A stretch of 64,000 nt of DNA from Phycisphaerales bacterium (GCA_028279375.1 JANQNW010000010.1:248001-312000), one strand, 5' to 3'; positions 33,307-43,087 are shown, numbered from the stretch's first letter. Made by a program: numbers and translations. The notes: a model not told the origin generated them from the sequence alone.

Positions 33307-34716
33307 ATGTATGGCGTCACGCTGACCGCAGCCCTGTTCCTCATTGTCGAGGGAATCGGCATCGCCTTCGGGATCGACGCGGTGCTTCGTCGGCGCTCAT
33401 CGCAGGGCGCGATCGCATGGTTCATCGGGCTGGTGGCGCTGCCGATCGCTGTGATTCCGCTGTACCTCGTCTTCGGGCGCACGCGGTTCCACGGGTATGT
33501 CGAAGCGCTGCGGGGGGCGGAGGCGGAGGTCGGCGAGCGCCTGTCGGCGTGGCATGCTGACATGGAGGCGGTCGCGGCGACCGGTGATGAGGACCTCGCG
33601 CCCGTCGAGGGCGTCGTACGCGCCTTGACGGGCATTCCATTTACGCGCGGCAATCGCGTCACGCTCTTGATCGACGCTGAAGCGACGTACGGCGCGATGC
33701 TCGATGCGATTCGGAGCGCCGAGTCTTATGTGCTCGTGCAGTTCTACATCGTGCGTGATGACAACAGCGGTCGCGCGCTGCGCAAGGCGCTGATCGAGCG
33801 GGCGAAAGCCGGCGTGCGCTGCGTCTTCCTGTATGACGAGGTCGGGTCGATCAAGCTTCCAGCGGAGTTCCTGGCGCCGATGCGCGACGCGGGCATCGAA
33901 GTGTCGGCGTTTCGAACGCGCCAGGGGATTCGCAATCGCTTCCAGATCAACTTCCGCAATCACCGGAAGTTGCTCGTCGTTGACGGCAAGACGGGCTTCA
34001 TCGGCGGGCACAATCTCGGCGATGAATACCTGAAGTATCGGGATACGCACCTGCAAATCGACGGCCCCGCGGCGCAGCAGATGCAGCTGACCATCGCGAA
34101 GGACTGGTGCTGGGCGACGCGCCGGATTCTGCAGCTTGATCTGACGCCGTATGTCGTGGAGGGGCATGACGTCGCCGTCTCGATCGCGAACACGGGTCCG
34201 GCGGACCTGACGCCCAACTGCAGTGTTCTGTTCTCCACGCTGATCGGGGCGGCGAAGGAGCGCGTCTGGATCACGAGCCCGTATTTCGTGCCGGATGAGG
34301 TCCTCTCACGAGCGCTGCAGGCGGCGGCCCTGCGCGGTGTCGACGTGCGCATTCTTCTGCCTGACGAGGCGGACCAGCGCCTCGTCGAGCTTGCGTCGTT
34401 CACCTACTACGACGACATGACGAGTTGCGGTGTGAAGCTCTATCGCTACCGCAACCGCTTCATGCATCACAAGGTGATCCTGATCGACGATGCGCTTTCA
34501 GGTGTGGGCACCGTGAACATGGACAATCGGTCGCTCTATCTCAACTTCGAGGAGACGGCGCTCGTTGCAGATCGGGATTTCGCGAGGAAGATCGAGGCGA
34601 TGCTCGTCGAGGATTTCGCGTCTAGCGACGACGTGCACTGCACCCATTTTGATGAGCGTTCAGCGCCATTCCGAATCGCCGCGCAGCTGGCGCGCCTGAC
34701 GTCGCCGATTCTCTAG
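33307..34716 (+). CDS. cls: Cardiolipin synthase (phospholipase D family)
   Basis: The enzyme joins two phosphatidylglycerol molecules into cardiolipin at the inner membrane. The 469-residue protein has two N-terminal membrane helices followed by two phospholipase D motifs: NHRKLLVVDGKTGFIGG in the first half and MHHKVILIDDALSGVGTVNMDNRS in the second. Both have the complete HxKx4D pattern. Length and layout match bacterial ClsA. The start at 33307 gives the expected first helix. It is a single gene, convergent with dps. Confidence 0.93.
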   Translation: MYGVTLTAALFLIVEGIGIAFGIDAVLRRRSSQGAIAWFIGLVALPIAVIPLYLVFGRTRFHGYVEALRGAEAEVGERLSAWHADMEAVAATGDEDLAPVEGVVRALTGIPFTRGNRVTLLIDAEATYGAMLDAIRSAESYVLVQFYIVRDDNSGRALRKALIERAKAGVRCVFLYDEVGSIKLPAEFLAPMRDAGIEVSAFRTRQGIRNRFQINFRNHRKLLVVDGKTGFIGGHNLGDEYLKYRDTHLQIDGPAAQQMQLTIAKDWCWATRRILQLDLTPYVVEGHDVAVSIANTGPADLTPNCSVLFSTLIGAAKERVWITSPYFVPDEVLSRALQAAALRGVDVRILLPDEADQRLVELASFTYYDDMTSCGVKLYRYRNRFMHHKVILIDDALSGVGTVNMDNRSLYLNFEETALVADRDFARKIEAMLVEDFASSDDVHCTHFDERSAPFRIAAQLARLTSPIL

Positions 34717-34726
34717 TTGAGTCGCA

Positions 34727-35182
34727 CTACTCAAGGAAGCTGTGCAGCATCCAGATGGTCTTCTCGTGAACCTGGATGCGCTCGATCATGAGATCCTCGC
34801 TCTGGGTGTCGCCGAACTCGCCGGCGAGATCCCGCGCCTTGACCGCGTCGCGGACAAGATGCTGATTGCACGCCGCGAGGTGGCGGACCATCGTCGTGGC
34901 GTCGGCGTCTTCGTGGAGTTCCTCCATGCCCGCCATCTTGGCGAGACTGGCGAGCCCTCCCGGGGCGAGCGCGCCGAGGGCGCGGATGCGTTCGGCGATC
35001 TCATCGATGCCCGCAAACAGTTCGGTGTACTGCTCTTCGAACGCGGTGTGCAGCGCGAAGAAGCCCGGGCCGCGAACGTTCCAGTGGCAGAGATGTGTCT
35101 GGGCGAGGAGTGCGTAGCTCTCGGCGACGACAGTGCGAAGGGCGTCAACGACGGCGGGATTGGAAGGTGCTTGGGTAGTCAT
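34727..35182 (-). CDS. dps: Dps family ferritin-like DNA-protection protein
   Basis: The 151-residue protein forms dodecamers that store iron and protect DNA from peroxide. The inter-subunit ferroxidase ligands are present in THLCHWNVRGPGFFALHTAFEEQY, the family signature. The five-helix length is complete, with no long basic N-terminal tail, so direct DNA binding may be weak. It is divergent from a small Cys-rich gene across a 286-base gap. The stop lies 10 bases from the convergent cls stop. Confidence 0.94.
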   Translation of the reverse strand: MTTQAPSNPAVVDALRTVVAESYALLAQTHLCHWNVRGPGFFALHTAFEEQYTELFAGIDEIAERIRALGALAPGGLASLAKMAGMEELHEDADATTMVRHLAACNQHLVRDAVKARDLAGEFGDTQSEDLMIERIQVHEKTIWMLHSFLE

Positions 35183-35468
35183 GGATCAAACCTAGGCGTG
35201 GATGTGAGGCGAGGCAATGCGCAGACGGGAGGATGGTTCAGCCGAGCCGGCGCTCTCGTTCTGGATGCAGGATCATCATATCCGTAAATCAGGTATCGAT
35301 GACAGCGTCGACGTCCGACCGCCTTATTCATGCGGCATCGAATCGCGCTGCCTGATGCAAGTGAGACGCATTCGCATCTACTGAATCTCAAGTGAATTCC
35401 ATTGCGGAGAAGGGCGGCGAATCGCAGCATGGAGACTCAGATCAAACTTCCGTAGGGACAGGAGATTC

Positions 35469-35681
35469 ATGATGGTCTCGATCAGCGATGGACAGTGCGG
35501 CGCATGTGCGCATTTCGGTGGCGATCACGCGAATGATCAGCAACTGGTGCAGATTCGCATCTCGCATCAGGCGGAGCCGGACATGGTTCAGCCGTGCGGC
35601 CTGCCGGACAACGCAGCGCATGCCTTGAAGGTCTCGCCGCTCAGCGGCTGTGATGGCTTCACGGCTGCGAAGGTCGCCTAG
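35469..35681 (+). CDS. Small Cys-rich protein, possible metal-binding
   Basis: This 70-residue protein has a Cys-x-x-Cys-x-His cluster near the N-terminus (CGACAH, residues 10-15) and two later cysteines (VQPCG and SGCDG). Together these could bind zinc or an iron-sulfur centre. The start has AGGAG six bases upstream and a strong terminator follows 35 bases after the stop, so it is a complete single-gene transcript and not a chance frame. There is no signal peptide. I recall similar small proteins in other planctomycetes but cannot name a family. The divergent neighbour is dps, which may hint at iron or oxidative stress. Confidence 0.7.
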   Translation: MMVSISDGQCGACAHFGGDHANDQQLVQIRISHQAEPDMVQPCGLPDNAAHALKVSPLSGCDGFTAAKVA

Positions 35682-35715
35682 TCAGAGTCTCGAAATCGGA
35701 ATCGCATCTATCGAG

Positions 35716-35745
35716 CCCCTGCGCCTCGGCGTGGGGGTTTTTCTT
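35716..35745 (+). terminator. Intrinsic terminator after the small Cys-rich gene
   Basis: CCCC (35716-35719) pairs with GGGG (35734-35737) around an inner CGCC/GGCG stem (35722-35725 with 35728-35731), followed by TTTTTCTTT. It ends the 70-residue gene and lies before the convergent ppc stop. Confidence 0.8.
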
Positions 35746-35796
35746 TATCCGAATTGGTCTCCACACGGGCACTCCTTTGCAAACGAAGAATGCTCG

Positions 35797-38460
35797 CTAT
35801 CCCGTGCTCTGCATCGCAGCGGCGAGCGCGTTGACGCTGAGCAGGATCAGTGGACGAAGCTCGGTGCGCTCGTTGCCGTCCGCACTTCGCCACTTCGTCA
35901 GAAGCGCGAATTGCAGCGCGTTGATGATGTCCGTGTCCGGGTTGCGCTCGCGGATTGATTGCTGAATGACGGGGTTGTTGTCCAGCAGCGCCTGCTGCCC
36001 GGTGATCGCGAGGATGGCGCGTTCGGCGTTCGCGAACTCCTCTTCGAGGCGCCCGCGCAGGCCGGCGGGGGCGCCTGCGGTGTACCAGCGCGCGACCTCC
36101 AGGCGCGCCCGGGCCATCTCCTGCTGGGCGTTGTCGATGAATGCGCGGAAGCAGCCAACTGACTCGTAGGCATCGCGGCATCGCTCGAGTTTCACGTCGT
36201 CATGCAGCACAAGCGCCTCGAATGCGGCTCCGACGCCGTACCACCCGGGGGCGTTGTAGCGCATTTGCGTCCAGGCGAAGACCCACGGAATCGCGCGGAG
36301 GCTCTCGAACTCGACGTCCTTGCCGGCGCGCGACAGCGGGCGGGAGGCGATGGGCAGTTCACCGATGAAGAGCACCGGCGAGTCCTTGACGAACCACGGC
36401 CAGAACTCTGTGTCGTCGATCAACTCGCGATACGCGGCGCGGGAGTCGCGCGCCATATCTCCCATGAGCTGCGAGATGTCGTCTTGAGGCGCGGGATTGC
36501 TGGCCGCATGCGCCTTCGCTTCGACGACGGCGCTGACGATCTGCTCGAGATGTCGCCGGGCGATCTCGGGCATGGCGTACCGAAATGAGATGACCTCACC
36601 CTGTTCGGTGAACCGAATGCGCCCGTTACAGCTCGACGGGGGCGCGGCGAGGATCGCACGGTGGGCGCGTCCGCCGCCGCGCGCGACGGTGCCGCCGCGC
36701 CCGTGGAAGAGTCGGACGGAGATATCTGCCTCGGCGCATGCGCGGGCGAGATCATCCTGGGCGCGATCGAGGTTCCAGTTCGCGGCCCAGTAGCCGCCGT
36801 CCTTGGAGCTGTCGGAATAGCCCAGCATGATCTCCTGGAAGCGGCTTCGCGCCTGAAGCTGCGCCGCGTAGGCGGGCTCTGCGAAGAGGTTTCGCATCAC
36901 GTCGCCGGCGCGAGCCAGATCATCGACTGTCTCGAAAAGTGGGGCGACATCGATGGGGCACTCGCAGCCATCGTCCGAGATGCGCCAGAGTCCGACCTCG
37001 CGGAGGAGGATGAGGACCTCAAGGATGTCGCTGCATTCGTGCGCCATACTCACGACGTAGGAGCCGACGCGTTCGGGTTCTTCCGCCGCGGCCTGCGCGA
37101 AGACGCGAAGCGTGTCGAGCAGCTCGATCGTCTGCTCGTCTGCGCGTGCGGCGTCTCCGAGGAGAGGACGGGAGGTCGCGAGCTCGTTGCGCAGGAGGCC
37201 GAGGCGCTCCGGCTCATTCAGGGCGGCGTAGTCGTCCGTCACACCGGCGATGTGGAGCATGTCCGCGACGGCGCGCTCGTGAACCGCGCTGTGCTGGCGG
37301 ATATCCATCGCGGCCAGGTGAAATCCGAACGTGCGCGTGCGAACGATCGCTTCCGAGAGGAGGCCGCGTGTCGCGACTTCCTCAAGGCCGGCGGTCTTTG
37401 CGGCGCTCTGGAGCGTGCGGAGATCATCCGTGAAGTCCCGCGCCGAGTAGGTCGCCGACTTCAGCTTCGACTGCATGTGGCGAAGTTTGATTCGGAGCGG
37501 CTCGTGCTGGAGATGGCGCAGTTCTTCTTCATCAAGTGCGTGGTCCTGCTCATCGCGCCTGATTGACTCAAGAAGAGCGCGATCGATGGGCACACGCTTG
37601 TCGGAGACGCTGAGTTGCAGCTCGAGCGCATTGAGCGTCTCCGCGTGGCGCTTCAGGGCGACGCGCCGCATGACGGCAAGCGCATCGCGCGTGAGTTCAG
37701 AAGTGACGTTGGGATTGCCGTCGCGATCGCCACCGATCCATGTGCGATAGCGCAGGAGGAGGGGGATCTCCGGGCGCTTGCCATAGTGGAGTTCGATCGC
37801 GGCTTCGAGATCGCGATACAGCGTGGGCACGGCCTCCCATATCGAGCCGGCGAGATAGTGCAGTCCGTTGCGAACCTCATCAATCACCTCAAGGCGCTGC
37901 GCGCGGACTTCATCGGTGGCGAGCAGGAGCGAGAGCGTCTGGCGGACCCCGCTTTCGAGACGCAGTCTTGAGGCTGGAGTCTGATCCGGCTCGTCGTGCG
38001 CCTGCAGGAGATCGCCGATGCGGCGCTGCTTGTCGATGATCGAGCGGCGTCGGGATTCAGTGGGGTGAGCCGTCAGCGTGGGCTGGATATCGATTCCCTC
38101 GAGCAGTTCAAGAACGCGCTCGAGCGGCTGACCGGATGCGGCGAATCCATGAATGAGCGCGTTGAGCGACTCGGGCCGCGGCTTGCCGGTCGCTGACTGG
38201 CATTCGCGCTGATGGTTGACGCGCGCGATGTGAACCTGCTCTGCTTTATTGCGGAGATGGAACTGGATCGTGAGCAGCTTGAGGACGGTGTGGATCTCGC
38301 GCGGATCGAGGCCAGCGATCACTGGATCGATGTCCTCGGCGCCGATCATGCGCTGTGCGGCCTCGCGCACGCGATTCATAAGATCGCCGGACTCCCGCGG
38401 GATGACCTCGGAGAGTCGTTCGAGGAGCCAGGCGATGTCTCGCGCGAGGGGTGCGGTCAT
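35797..38460 (-). CDS. ppc: Phosphoenolpyruvate carboxylase
   Basis: The enzyme carboxylates phosphoenolpyruvate to oxaloacetate, refilling the TCA cycle and supplying aspartate. The 887-residue protein is of normal length. Active-site segments are visible: LTAHPTESRRRSI with the catalytic His, GGDRDGNPNV, MLGYSDSSKDGGY and the glycine-rich FHGRGGTVARGGG loop. The C-terminus ends close to the usual residue (AAAMQSTG). The start at 38460 is chosen because the N-terminus then matches family length; the frame continues open to 38673 without a better ATG. It lies alone, 218 bases from the tRNA gene. Confidence 0.96.
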   Translation of the reverse strand: MTAPLARDIAWLLERLSEVIPRESGDLMNRVREAAQRMIGAEDIDPVIAGLDPREIHTVLKLLTIQFHLRNKAEQVHIARVNHQRECQSATGKPRPESLNALIHGFAASGQPLERVLELLEGIDIQPTLTAHPTESRRRSIIDKQRRIGDLLQAHDEPDQTPASRLRLESGVRQTLSLLLATDEVRAQRLEVIDEVRNGLHYLAGSIWEAVPTLYRDLEAAIELHYGKRPEIPLLLRYRTWIGGDRDGNPNVTSELTRDALAVMRRVALKRHAETLNALELQLSVSDKRVPIDRALLESIRRDEQDHALDEEELRHLQHEPLRIKLRHMQSKLKSATYSARDFTDDLRTLQSAAKTAGLEEVATRGLLSEAIVRTRTFGFHLAAMDIRQHSAVHERAVADMLHIAGVTDDYAALNEPERLGLLRNELATSRPLLGDAARADEQTIELLDTLRVFAQAAAEEPERVGSYVVSMAHECSDILEVLILLREVGLWRISDDGCECPIDVAPLFETVDDLARAGDVMRNLFAEPAYAAQLQARSRFQEIMLGYSDSSKDGGYWAANWNLDRAQDDLARACAEADISVRLFHGRGGTVARGGGRAHRAILAAPPSSCNGRIRFTEQGEVISFRYAMPEIARRHLEQIVSAVVEAKAHAASNPAPQDDISQLMGDMARDSRAAYRELIDDTEFWPWFVKDSPVLFIGELPIASRPLSRAGKDVEFESLRAIPWVFAWTQMRYNAPGWYGVGAAFEALVLHDDVKLERCRDAYESVGCFRAFIDNAQQEMARARLEVARWYTAGAPAGLRGRLEEEFANAERAILAITGQQALLDNNPVIQQSIRERNPDTDIINALQFALLTKWRSADGNERTELRPLILLSVNALAAAMQSTG

Positions 38461-38642
38461 GGGGTGGATGGTAGGCGACCGGAGATTCGACGCGAGTCGG
38501 GGCGCTGTCGTGTGTCGGGGCGAATGAAAGGATCTCGCTTGCCGCGTTGCGGCTGCGCGGCGCCTTCGGCGTGATCCTGCGTTGTCGCCTGCTCGCTGCG
38601 CTCGCATTCGCGTTGCAGAGCCCAGTCCTGATCCTGGGAACG

Positions 38643-38669
38643 AAAAACCCCTGACCAATCGGTCAGGGG
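38643..38669 (-). terminator. Intrinsic terminator of tRNA-fMet
   Basis: On the minus strand a perfect 9-bp stem (CCCCTGACC with GGTCAGGGG, loop GATT) is followed by five T residues. It lies 10 bases beyond the 3' end of the tRNA and so ends its transcript. Confidence 0.88.
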
Positions 38670-38678
38670 TCATTTCAA

Positions 38679-38752
<74 letters not shown>

Positions 38753-38919
38753 ATCATTCTGATTGGGCCCGCGATACGCGGGACGGAACAGGGTACGCAT
38801 CCAATCGCGAGTGTCAAGTTCGTGTGTCTTCGCGGCTTCTGCGCGTCTAAATCACGCGATTCGATCGTTGATCGCCCGGATTCCGGGGGCTGCTGGCGGC
38901 TCCTACACTGAGCCCTTCC

Positions 38920-40338
38920 ATGGGACGACCTCTTGTCTGGTTTCGGGCCGACTTGCGCGTGCGGGATCACCGTGCGCTTGCCGCGGCGTGCGCTGGGGCC
39001 GATGAGCCGCCGGTCGGCGTCTTCCTGATCGCACACGACCAATGGAAGCGCCATGACTGGGGCGCCAATCGCATCTGGTTCATGCTGTCCTGCGCGATCG
39101 AGCTTGCCGAGGCGCTTGCAGCGCATGGCGTCGAACTCGTCGTGGCGCCGGCGCCGCGATTTGAAGAAGCGCCTCGGGCGATCCTGCAAGTTGCGAAGGA
39201 TCACGACTGCGATCGACTCTTCTACAACATCGAGTACGAAGTCAATGAGACGGCGCGGGACCAGGCGACACGCGCGCTCCTCGAGTCTGAGGGGATCGAG
39301 GTCTCGTCGTTCCACGACCAGATGATGGGGGCCGGGCAGGATCTTCGGACGGGCGCCGGTGACTTCTATCGCGTGTTCACGCCCTTTTCGAAAGCATGGC
39401 ACGCAAATGCCGAGGGCGACGATCAGCATGAGGTCGTCAGCGTGCGCTTTCCGGATGGGCCGAGGGTTGATCCAAAGCGCGTGATCGAGGCGCTCCGGTC
39501 GGCGCTGCCGAAGCCCACTGCGGATCTTTCGGGCTGGAAGCCCGGTGAGCAAGCCGCACTCGAGAGACTCGATGAGTTCATCGAGGCGCGTGTGTCGCGA
39601 TACAGCGAAGATCGCGATTTCCCAGCTGTGCGGGGCACATCAGGCATCTCAGCTTATCTCGCAACGGGCGCGATCTCGGCGCGCACGTGTCTTGCGGCGG
39701 CGCGGGATGCGAACAAGGGAAATCTCCACGGCGGCGACAAGGGAATCGACACGTGGATCAAGGAGTTGATCTGGCGGGATTTCTATAAGCACGTGCTGAT
39801 CGGGTTCCCGCATGTGTGCATGAGACGGCCGATGAAGCAGGACGCCGCGAGCGTGCCGTGGCGGGATGACGATGAGGGATTCGAAGCGTGGTGTGAAGGA
39901 CGGACGGGGTATCCGATCGTGGACGCCGCGATGCGTCAGCTCACATCGACCGGGTGGATGCACAATCGACTGCGCATGATCGTGGCGATGTTTCTTTCGA
40001 AGCATCTGCTGATTGACTGGCGGCGCGGTGAGGCGTTCTTCATGCGTCATCTCGTTGATGGTGATTTCGCGTCAAACAACGGCGGCTGGCAATGGTCGAG
40101 TTCGACTGGCGCAGATGCGGCGCCCTACTTCCGAATCTTCAATCCGACGACGCAGAGTGAGCGCTTCGACAAGAAGGGCGAGTTCATCCGCCGATTGGTG
40201 TCCGAGCTCGCAGATGTCGATGCGCCGGCGATCCACAATCCGCCTGACCTGATGCGCTCGGCGACGGACTATCCGATGCCGATGGTGGACCACGCGGCGG
40301 CTCGCAAGCGCGCTTTGGACGCCTTCAGCGCGTCCTGA
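38920..40338 (+). CDS. phr: Deoxyribodipyrimidine photolyase (FAD-dependent)
   Basis: The enzyme repairs UV-induced pyrimidine dimers with light energy. The 472-residue protein has the N-terminal antenna domain (LVWFRADLRVRDHRAL) and the C-terminal FAD domain, with SAYLATGAISART, KELIWRDFYKHVL, the conserved MHNRLRMIVAMFLSKHLLIDWRRGE block and NNGGWQWSSSTGADAAPYFRIFNP. Length and motifs match class I CPD photolyases; a (6-4) photolyase or cryptochrome is less likely. It starts 168 bases from the divergent tRNA gene. Confidence 0.95.
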   Translation: MGRPLVWFRADLRVRDHRALAAACAGADEPPVGVFLIAHDQWKRHDWGANRIWFMLSCAIELAEALAAHGVELVVAPAPRFEEAPRAILQVAKDHDCDRLFYNIEYEVNETARDQATRALLESEGIEVSSFHDQMMGAGQDLRTGAGDFYRVFTPFSKAWHANAEGDDQHEVVSVRFPDGPRVDPKRVIEALRSALPKPTADLSGWKPGEQAALERLDEFIEARVSRYSEDRDFPAVRGTSGISAYLATGAISARTCLAAARDANKGNLHGGDKGIDTWIKELIWRDFYKHVLIGFPHVCMRRPMKQDAASVPWRDDDEGFEAWCEGRTGYPIVDAAMRQLTSTGWMHNRLRMIVAMFLSKHLLIDWRRGEAFFMRHLVDGDFASNNGGWQWSSSTGADAAPYFRIFNPTTQSERFDKKGEFIRRLVSELADVDAPAIHNPPDLMRSATDYPMPMVDHAAARKRALDAFSAS

Positions 40339-40493
40339 GGGCCGATTTCAACGGAAAAACTGCGAATCGAACATCTCGCTGAGAGATTCGCGATCGCTGC
40401 GCACACCACTGGTAGAGCCGGCCCCGCTCTGCCGGCACGAACTGGGCATCGCTCAACCCGGTCACGTGAGTGACAGCATCGAAAGGATCAGCC

Positions 40494-41702
40494 ATGAAGA
40501 GGTCTTCGGGAGTCTGTGCGCTTCTCGTCTCTGCGGCTGTTGTTTCCTGTGTTTCAGAGACGACATTCGCCCAACCAGCGCCAATGCATAACAGGAAAGT
40601 GAGCCAGATCGCCGTCGTTCCGTCGGACCCGGGCCCGAGGGGAGACGCTTTTTTCGATGTCTGGGTCGTCGTGGAGATCGCGGCCGACGGTCACTCCGCG
40701 CCGGTTGATCTCTCCTTTGAACTGGATGCGTTCGTCAACGGCATTCCCGTCGCGACTGTCGGTGAACAGGTCATCGTGACCGGCGCCGGTGGCGGCTGCG
40801 GGGATAGCGGCTGCGGCTCGGGCTGCGGCACGGCGTCTCTCGGTGGCGGCGCCTTGGTTGTCTCCATGATCTGTGCGCCCGATCTGCCATGCGTGCCATT
40901 CAACGACTGCGACTGCAGTTGCCAGATGCCTCCGATCTCGCTTCCGATTCCACTTCCCCAACCACTGCGCCCGAAGGACTATCTCGAGATCCTCCTTCGT
41001 CCTTCGCCCGGCGCGCTTCCGGAAACGAACCCGTCTGACGATTCGCTCGACCTGACGCACAACGGCAAGCCCTCGTTCTGGAATCGGAAGATCGAAAGTG
41101 TTGAGCTCACGCCCGCCCCGACAGGGCCGAACAGGTTTGACGTGAAGGTGACCTGGGGATTCGCGGCGAACAGTCTCCCCGCGCCGGCGAGCCTCGGCAC
41201 ACAGATCGCCGTCGAGAGGAACGGCGTCGAGGTTGTGTGCATTGACACCTGCGGCGGATGGATCCAGGCGCCGGGCGGCGAGGAGTGCATGTTCTGCGAC
41301 GGCACCCCATGCGGACCGGGCGCCGAGTCCGGCTGCGGAAATCTTCCGACATCGTGCCAACTCGTCGAGGACGCCTTCGGCGACTTCCACTGCGGCTGCG
41401 GCACGGATTCACTCTGCGATGTGATCCCCGACATCGAGGTTCTGCCCCTCGACACTGTCGAGATCATCCTCAAGCCGATTCCGGGCGCACTCCCCGAGCT
41501 CCCGGGATTTCCTGAAGACGACGAAGAGGAAGCCTCGCGCTGCCCGTGGGATCTTGACGGCGACGGCCAGGTCGGCGCCGGTGATCTTGCGGCGCTCATC
41601 GGCTTCTGGACGCAGTGCGGCGTGCCCGCGGACTTCTTTGATGACTGCGTCGGCGCAGACGACCTTGCGGAGCTGATCGGCCGCTGGGGGCCGTGCCCAT
41701 GA
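40494..41702 (+). CDS. Secreted Cys-rich protein with dockerin-like C-terminus
   Basis: The 402-residue protein has a signal peptide ending TFAQ, two similar Cys-rich domains and a C-terminal dockerin-like module. The two domains each end in a matching strand: DYLEILLRPSPGALPE and DTVEIILKPIPGALPE, showing an internal duplication. Gly/Cys-rich loops (GGGCGDSGCGSGC) interrupt the first. The tail begins CPWDLDGDGQVGAGDLAALIG, a calcium-binding repeat, and closes with a degenerate second repeat and GRWGPCP. Cysteines bracket the repeat pair. The ATG at 40494 follows GAAAGGA. Function unknown; it may be exported and anchored through the terminal module. Confidence 0.75.
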   Translation: MKRSSGVCALLVSAAVVSCVSETTFAQPAPMHNRKVSQIAVVPSDPGPRGDAFFDVWVVVEIAADGHSAPVDLSFELDAFVNGIPVATVGEQVIVTGAGGGCGDSGCGSGCGTASLGGGALVVSMICAPDLPCVPFNDCDCSCQMPPISLPIPLPQPLRPKDYLEILLRPSPGALPETNPSDDSLDLTHNGKPSFWNRKIESVELTPAPTGPNRFDVKVTWGFAANSLPAPASLGTQIAVERNGVEVVCIDTCGGWIQAPGGEECMFCDGTPCGPGAESGCGNLPTSCQLVEDAFGDFHCGCGTDSLCDVIPDIEVLPLDTVEIILKPIPGALPELPGFPEDDEEEASRCPWDLDGDGQVGAGDLAALIGFWTQCGVPADFFDDCVGADDLAELIGRWGPCP

Positions 41703-41794
41703 TCTGATCTCTCTGTCCTTTCGTCGCGAGAGCCCACTTCAGCTCACACGCATACGTTCGAAACAGTGGGCGTTCTCAACTCCTCGCACGCAGC

Positions 41795-41826
41795 AACCCC
41801 CGGCGCAACTCAGCACGCCGGGGGTT
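41795..41826. terminator. Bidirectional terminator-like hairpin
   Basis: A perfect 11-bp stem (41795-41805 with 41816-41826) with a 10-base loop lies between two convergent dockerin-protein genes. Only short T-rich tracts flank it, so termination may be partly dependent on other factors. Confidence 0.65.
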
Positions 41827-41859
41827 GTTGTGTGGAGGAGAGTTGCATCTGAGAGATGA

Positions 41860-42939
41860 TCAGTCGCAGGGGCCCCATTCGCCGAGGAGTTGAGCGAGGT
41901 CACTGCTGCCGACGGCGCCGTCGCCGTCGAGATCAGGAAGACACGGTATCGAGAACGACGGGCACGGTCCCCATGAGCCGATCAGGAGCGCGAGGTCACT
42001 ACTGCCGACACCGCCATCCGCATCGAGATCTGATCGCTTGCACAAGATTGTGAACTCCGCGCTCCATCCGAAGTCCACGCCGTTCTCATGCTCGACCTTC
42101 ACCCTGAATCGAGATCCGGCTCCCCAGGACGATGGAAGTGACGCTCTATTCGCATCCCCGTCATTCGCGGTCGTCGAGTGGTATAGATCGAGGAACGTCG
42201 GACCGTCGTAAAGCAGCGGAGTCACGGTTGTTCCAGCCTCGCCGGGGGACCAAAACACTGAGCATGGATCCCCGTGCGCATAGATCGTAAGAGTATCTGG
42301 GAATGTCACGTCGAGCGTTTCAGTAACTGGCCCGATCGCGACATGGTCGATCTCGATGTAGTCATTGTTGAGAGGCGCCATCGATTTGAGCACGATCTTC
42401 CTGATCGAGGGGCCGCCCTCCGCCGTTGAAAGGATCAGATAGCCGTTGCGATTCGGCTGGTCTTCAACGAAGAACGGAAGATTGAGGACATCCGCTACAA
42501 CAAGCTCGTCATTCACGAAAACTCGCATGCCGTGAAAGCTCAAGTGAGAGAGACCGACGCCGACGAATGCAGCTCCATCTGGAATCTCTATGCAGAAGCT
42601 GTAGCCGTCATCGCCCGTCATCTGAATGGAGTTGCTGTAGCCGTACTCGCCATCCCAGGTTGCCGGGACGTTATCGTTCCTGAGCTTCCCTGCGGTCGGA
42701 GTTCCAATCAATGAGAACTCCGCCTGAGCGATGAGAGATGTATCCTCGAAGTCCTCGATTGTCGCGCCGGGCATCGCCGCGTCGGCGCTCGTCAAGTCGT
42801 CCGGGCCGAAGGACTGCACTGAATAGAAGCTCGATCCGGCGAAAGAGTGGCCGCCCAGCAGCGCTAGTGCGATCGCGCCTGGGCCGATGATGTGCGAGCC
42901 GCAGCGGTTCTTGATACCCATGTCGGATGCTCGATTCAT
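41860..42939 (-). CDS. Secreted protein with dockerin-like C-terminal repeats
   Basis: The 359-residue protein has a signal peptide (hydrophobic core at about residues 18-33), a beta-rich lectin-like domain around 50-200 (FCIEIPDGAAFVGVGLSHLSFHGMRVFVNDELV) that may bind carbohydrate, and a beta-sandwich region after it. The tail has two clear calcium-binding repeats, DLDADGGVGSSDLALLIGSWGPC and DLDGDGAVGSSDLAQLLGEWGPC, ending GPCD. Cysteines close each repeat. The ATG at 42939 follows GAGGA at good spacing. It converges with the similar dockerin-type gene at 40494. Function unknown. Confidence 0.75.
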   Translation of the reverse strand: MNRASDMGIKNRCGSHIIGPGAIALALLGGHSFAGSSFYSVQSFGPDDLTSADAAMPGATIEDFEDTSLIAQAEFSLIGTPTAGKLRNDNVPATWDGEYGYSNSIQMTGDDGYSFCIEIPDGAAFVGVGLSHLSFHGMRVFVNDELVVADVLNLPFFVEDQPNRNGYLILSTAEGGPSIRKIVLKSMAPLNNDYIEIDHVAIGPVTETLDVTFPDTLTIYAHGDPCSVFWSPGEAGTTVTPLLYDGPTFLDLYHSTTANDGDANRASLPSSWGAGSRFRVKVEHENGVDFGWSAEFTILCKRSDLDADGGVGSSDLALLIGSWGPCPSFSIPCLPDLDGDGAVGSSDLAQLLGEWGPCD

Positions 42940-43087
42940 AGTTCTTCCTCGTAATTGAAAGCGGGACCAGATGCTCCCGATCAGGTACGACCGCTATGCC
43001 GCGGCGCAGGAATCGCTCTGGTAATCGAGCTGGGATTATGCGAAGAATCTCAATCGACCTCGGTGGCAGTCCGCCAGGCGCCGTGGG

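Noticed and set aside
40494..42939. Cellulosome components
   Set aside because: The tails look like dockerins, but there is no cohesin or glycoside hydrolase in the window and the Cys-bracketed ending is different.
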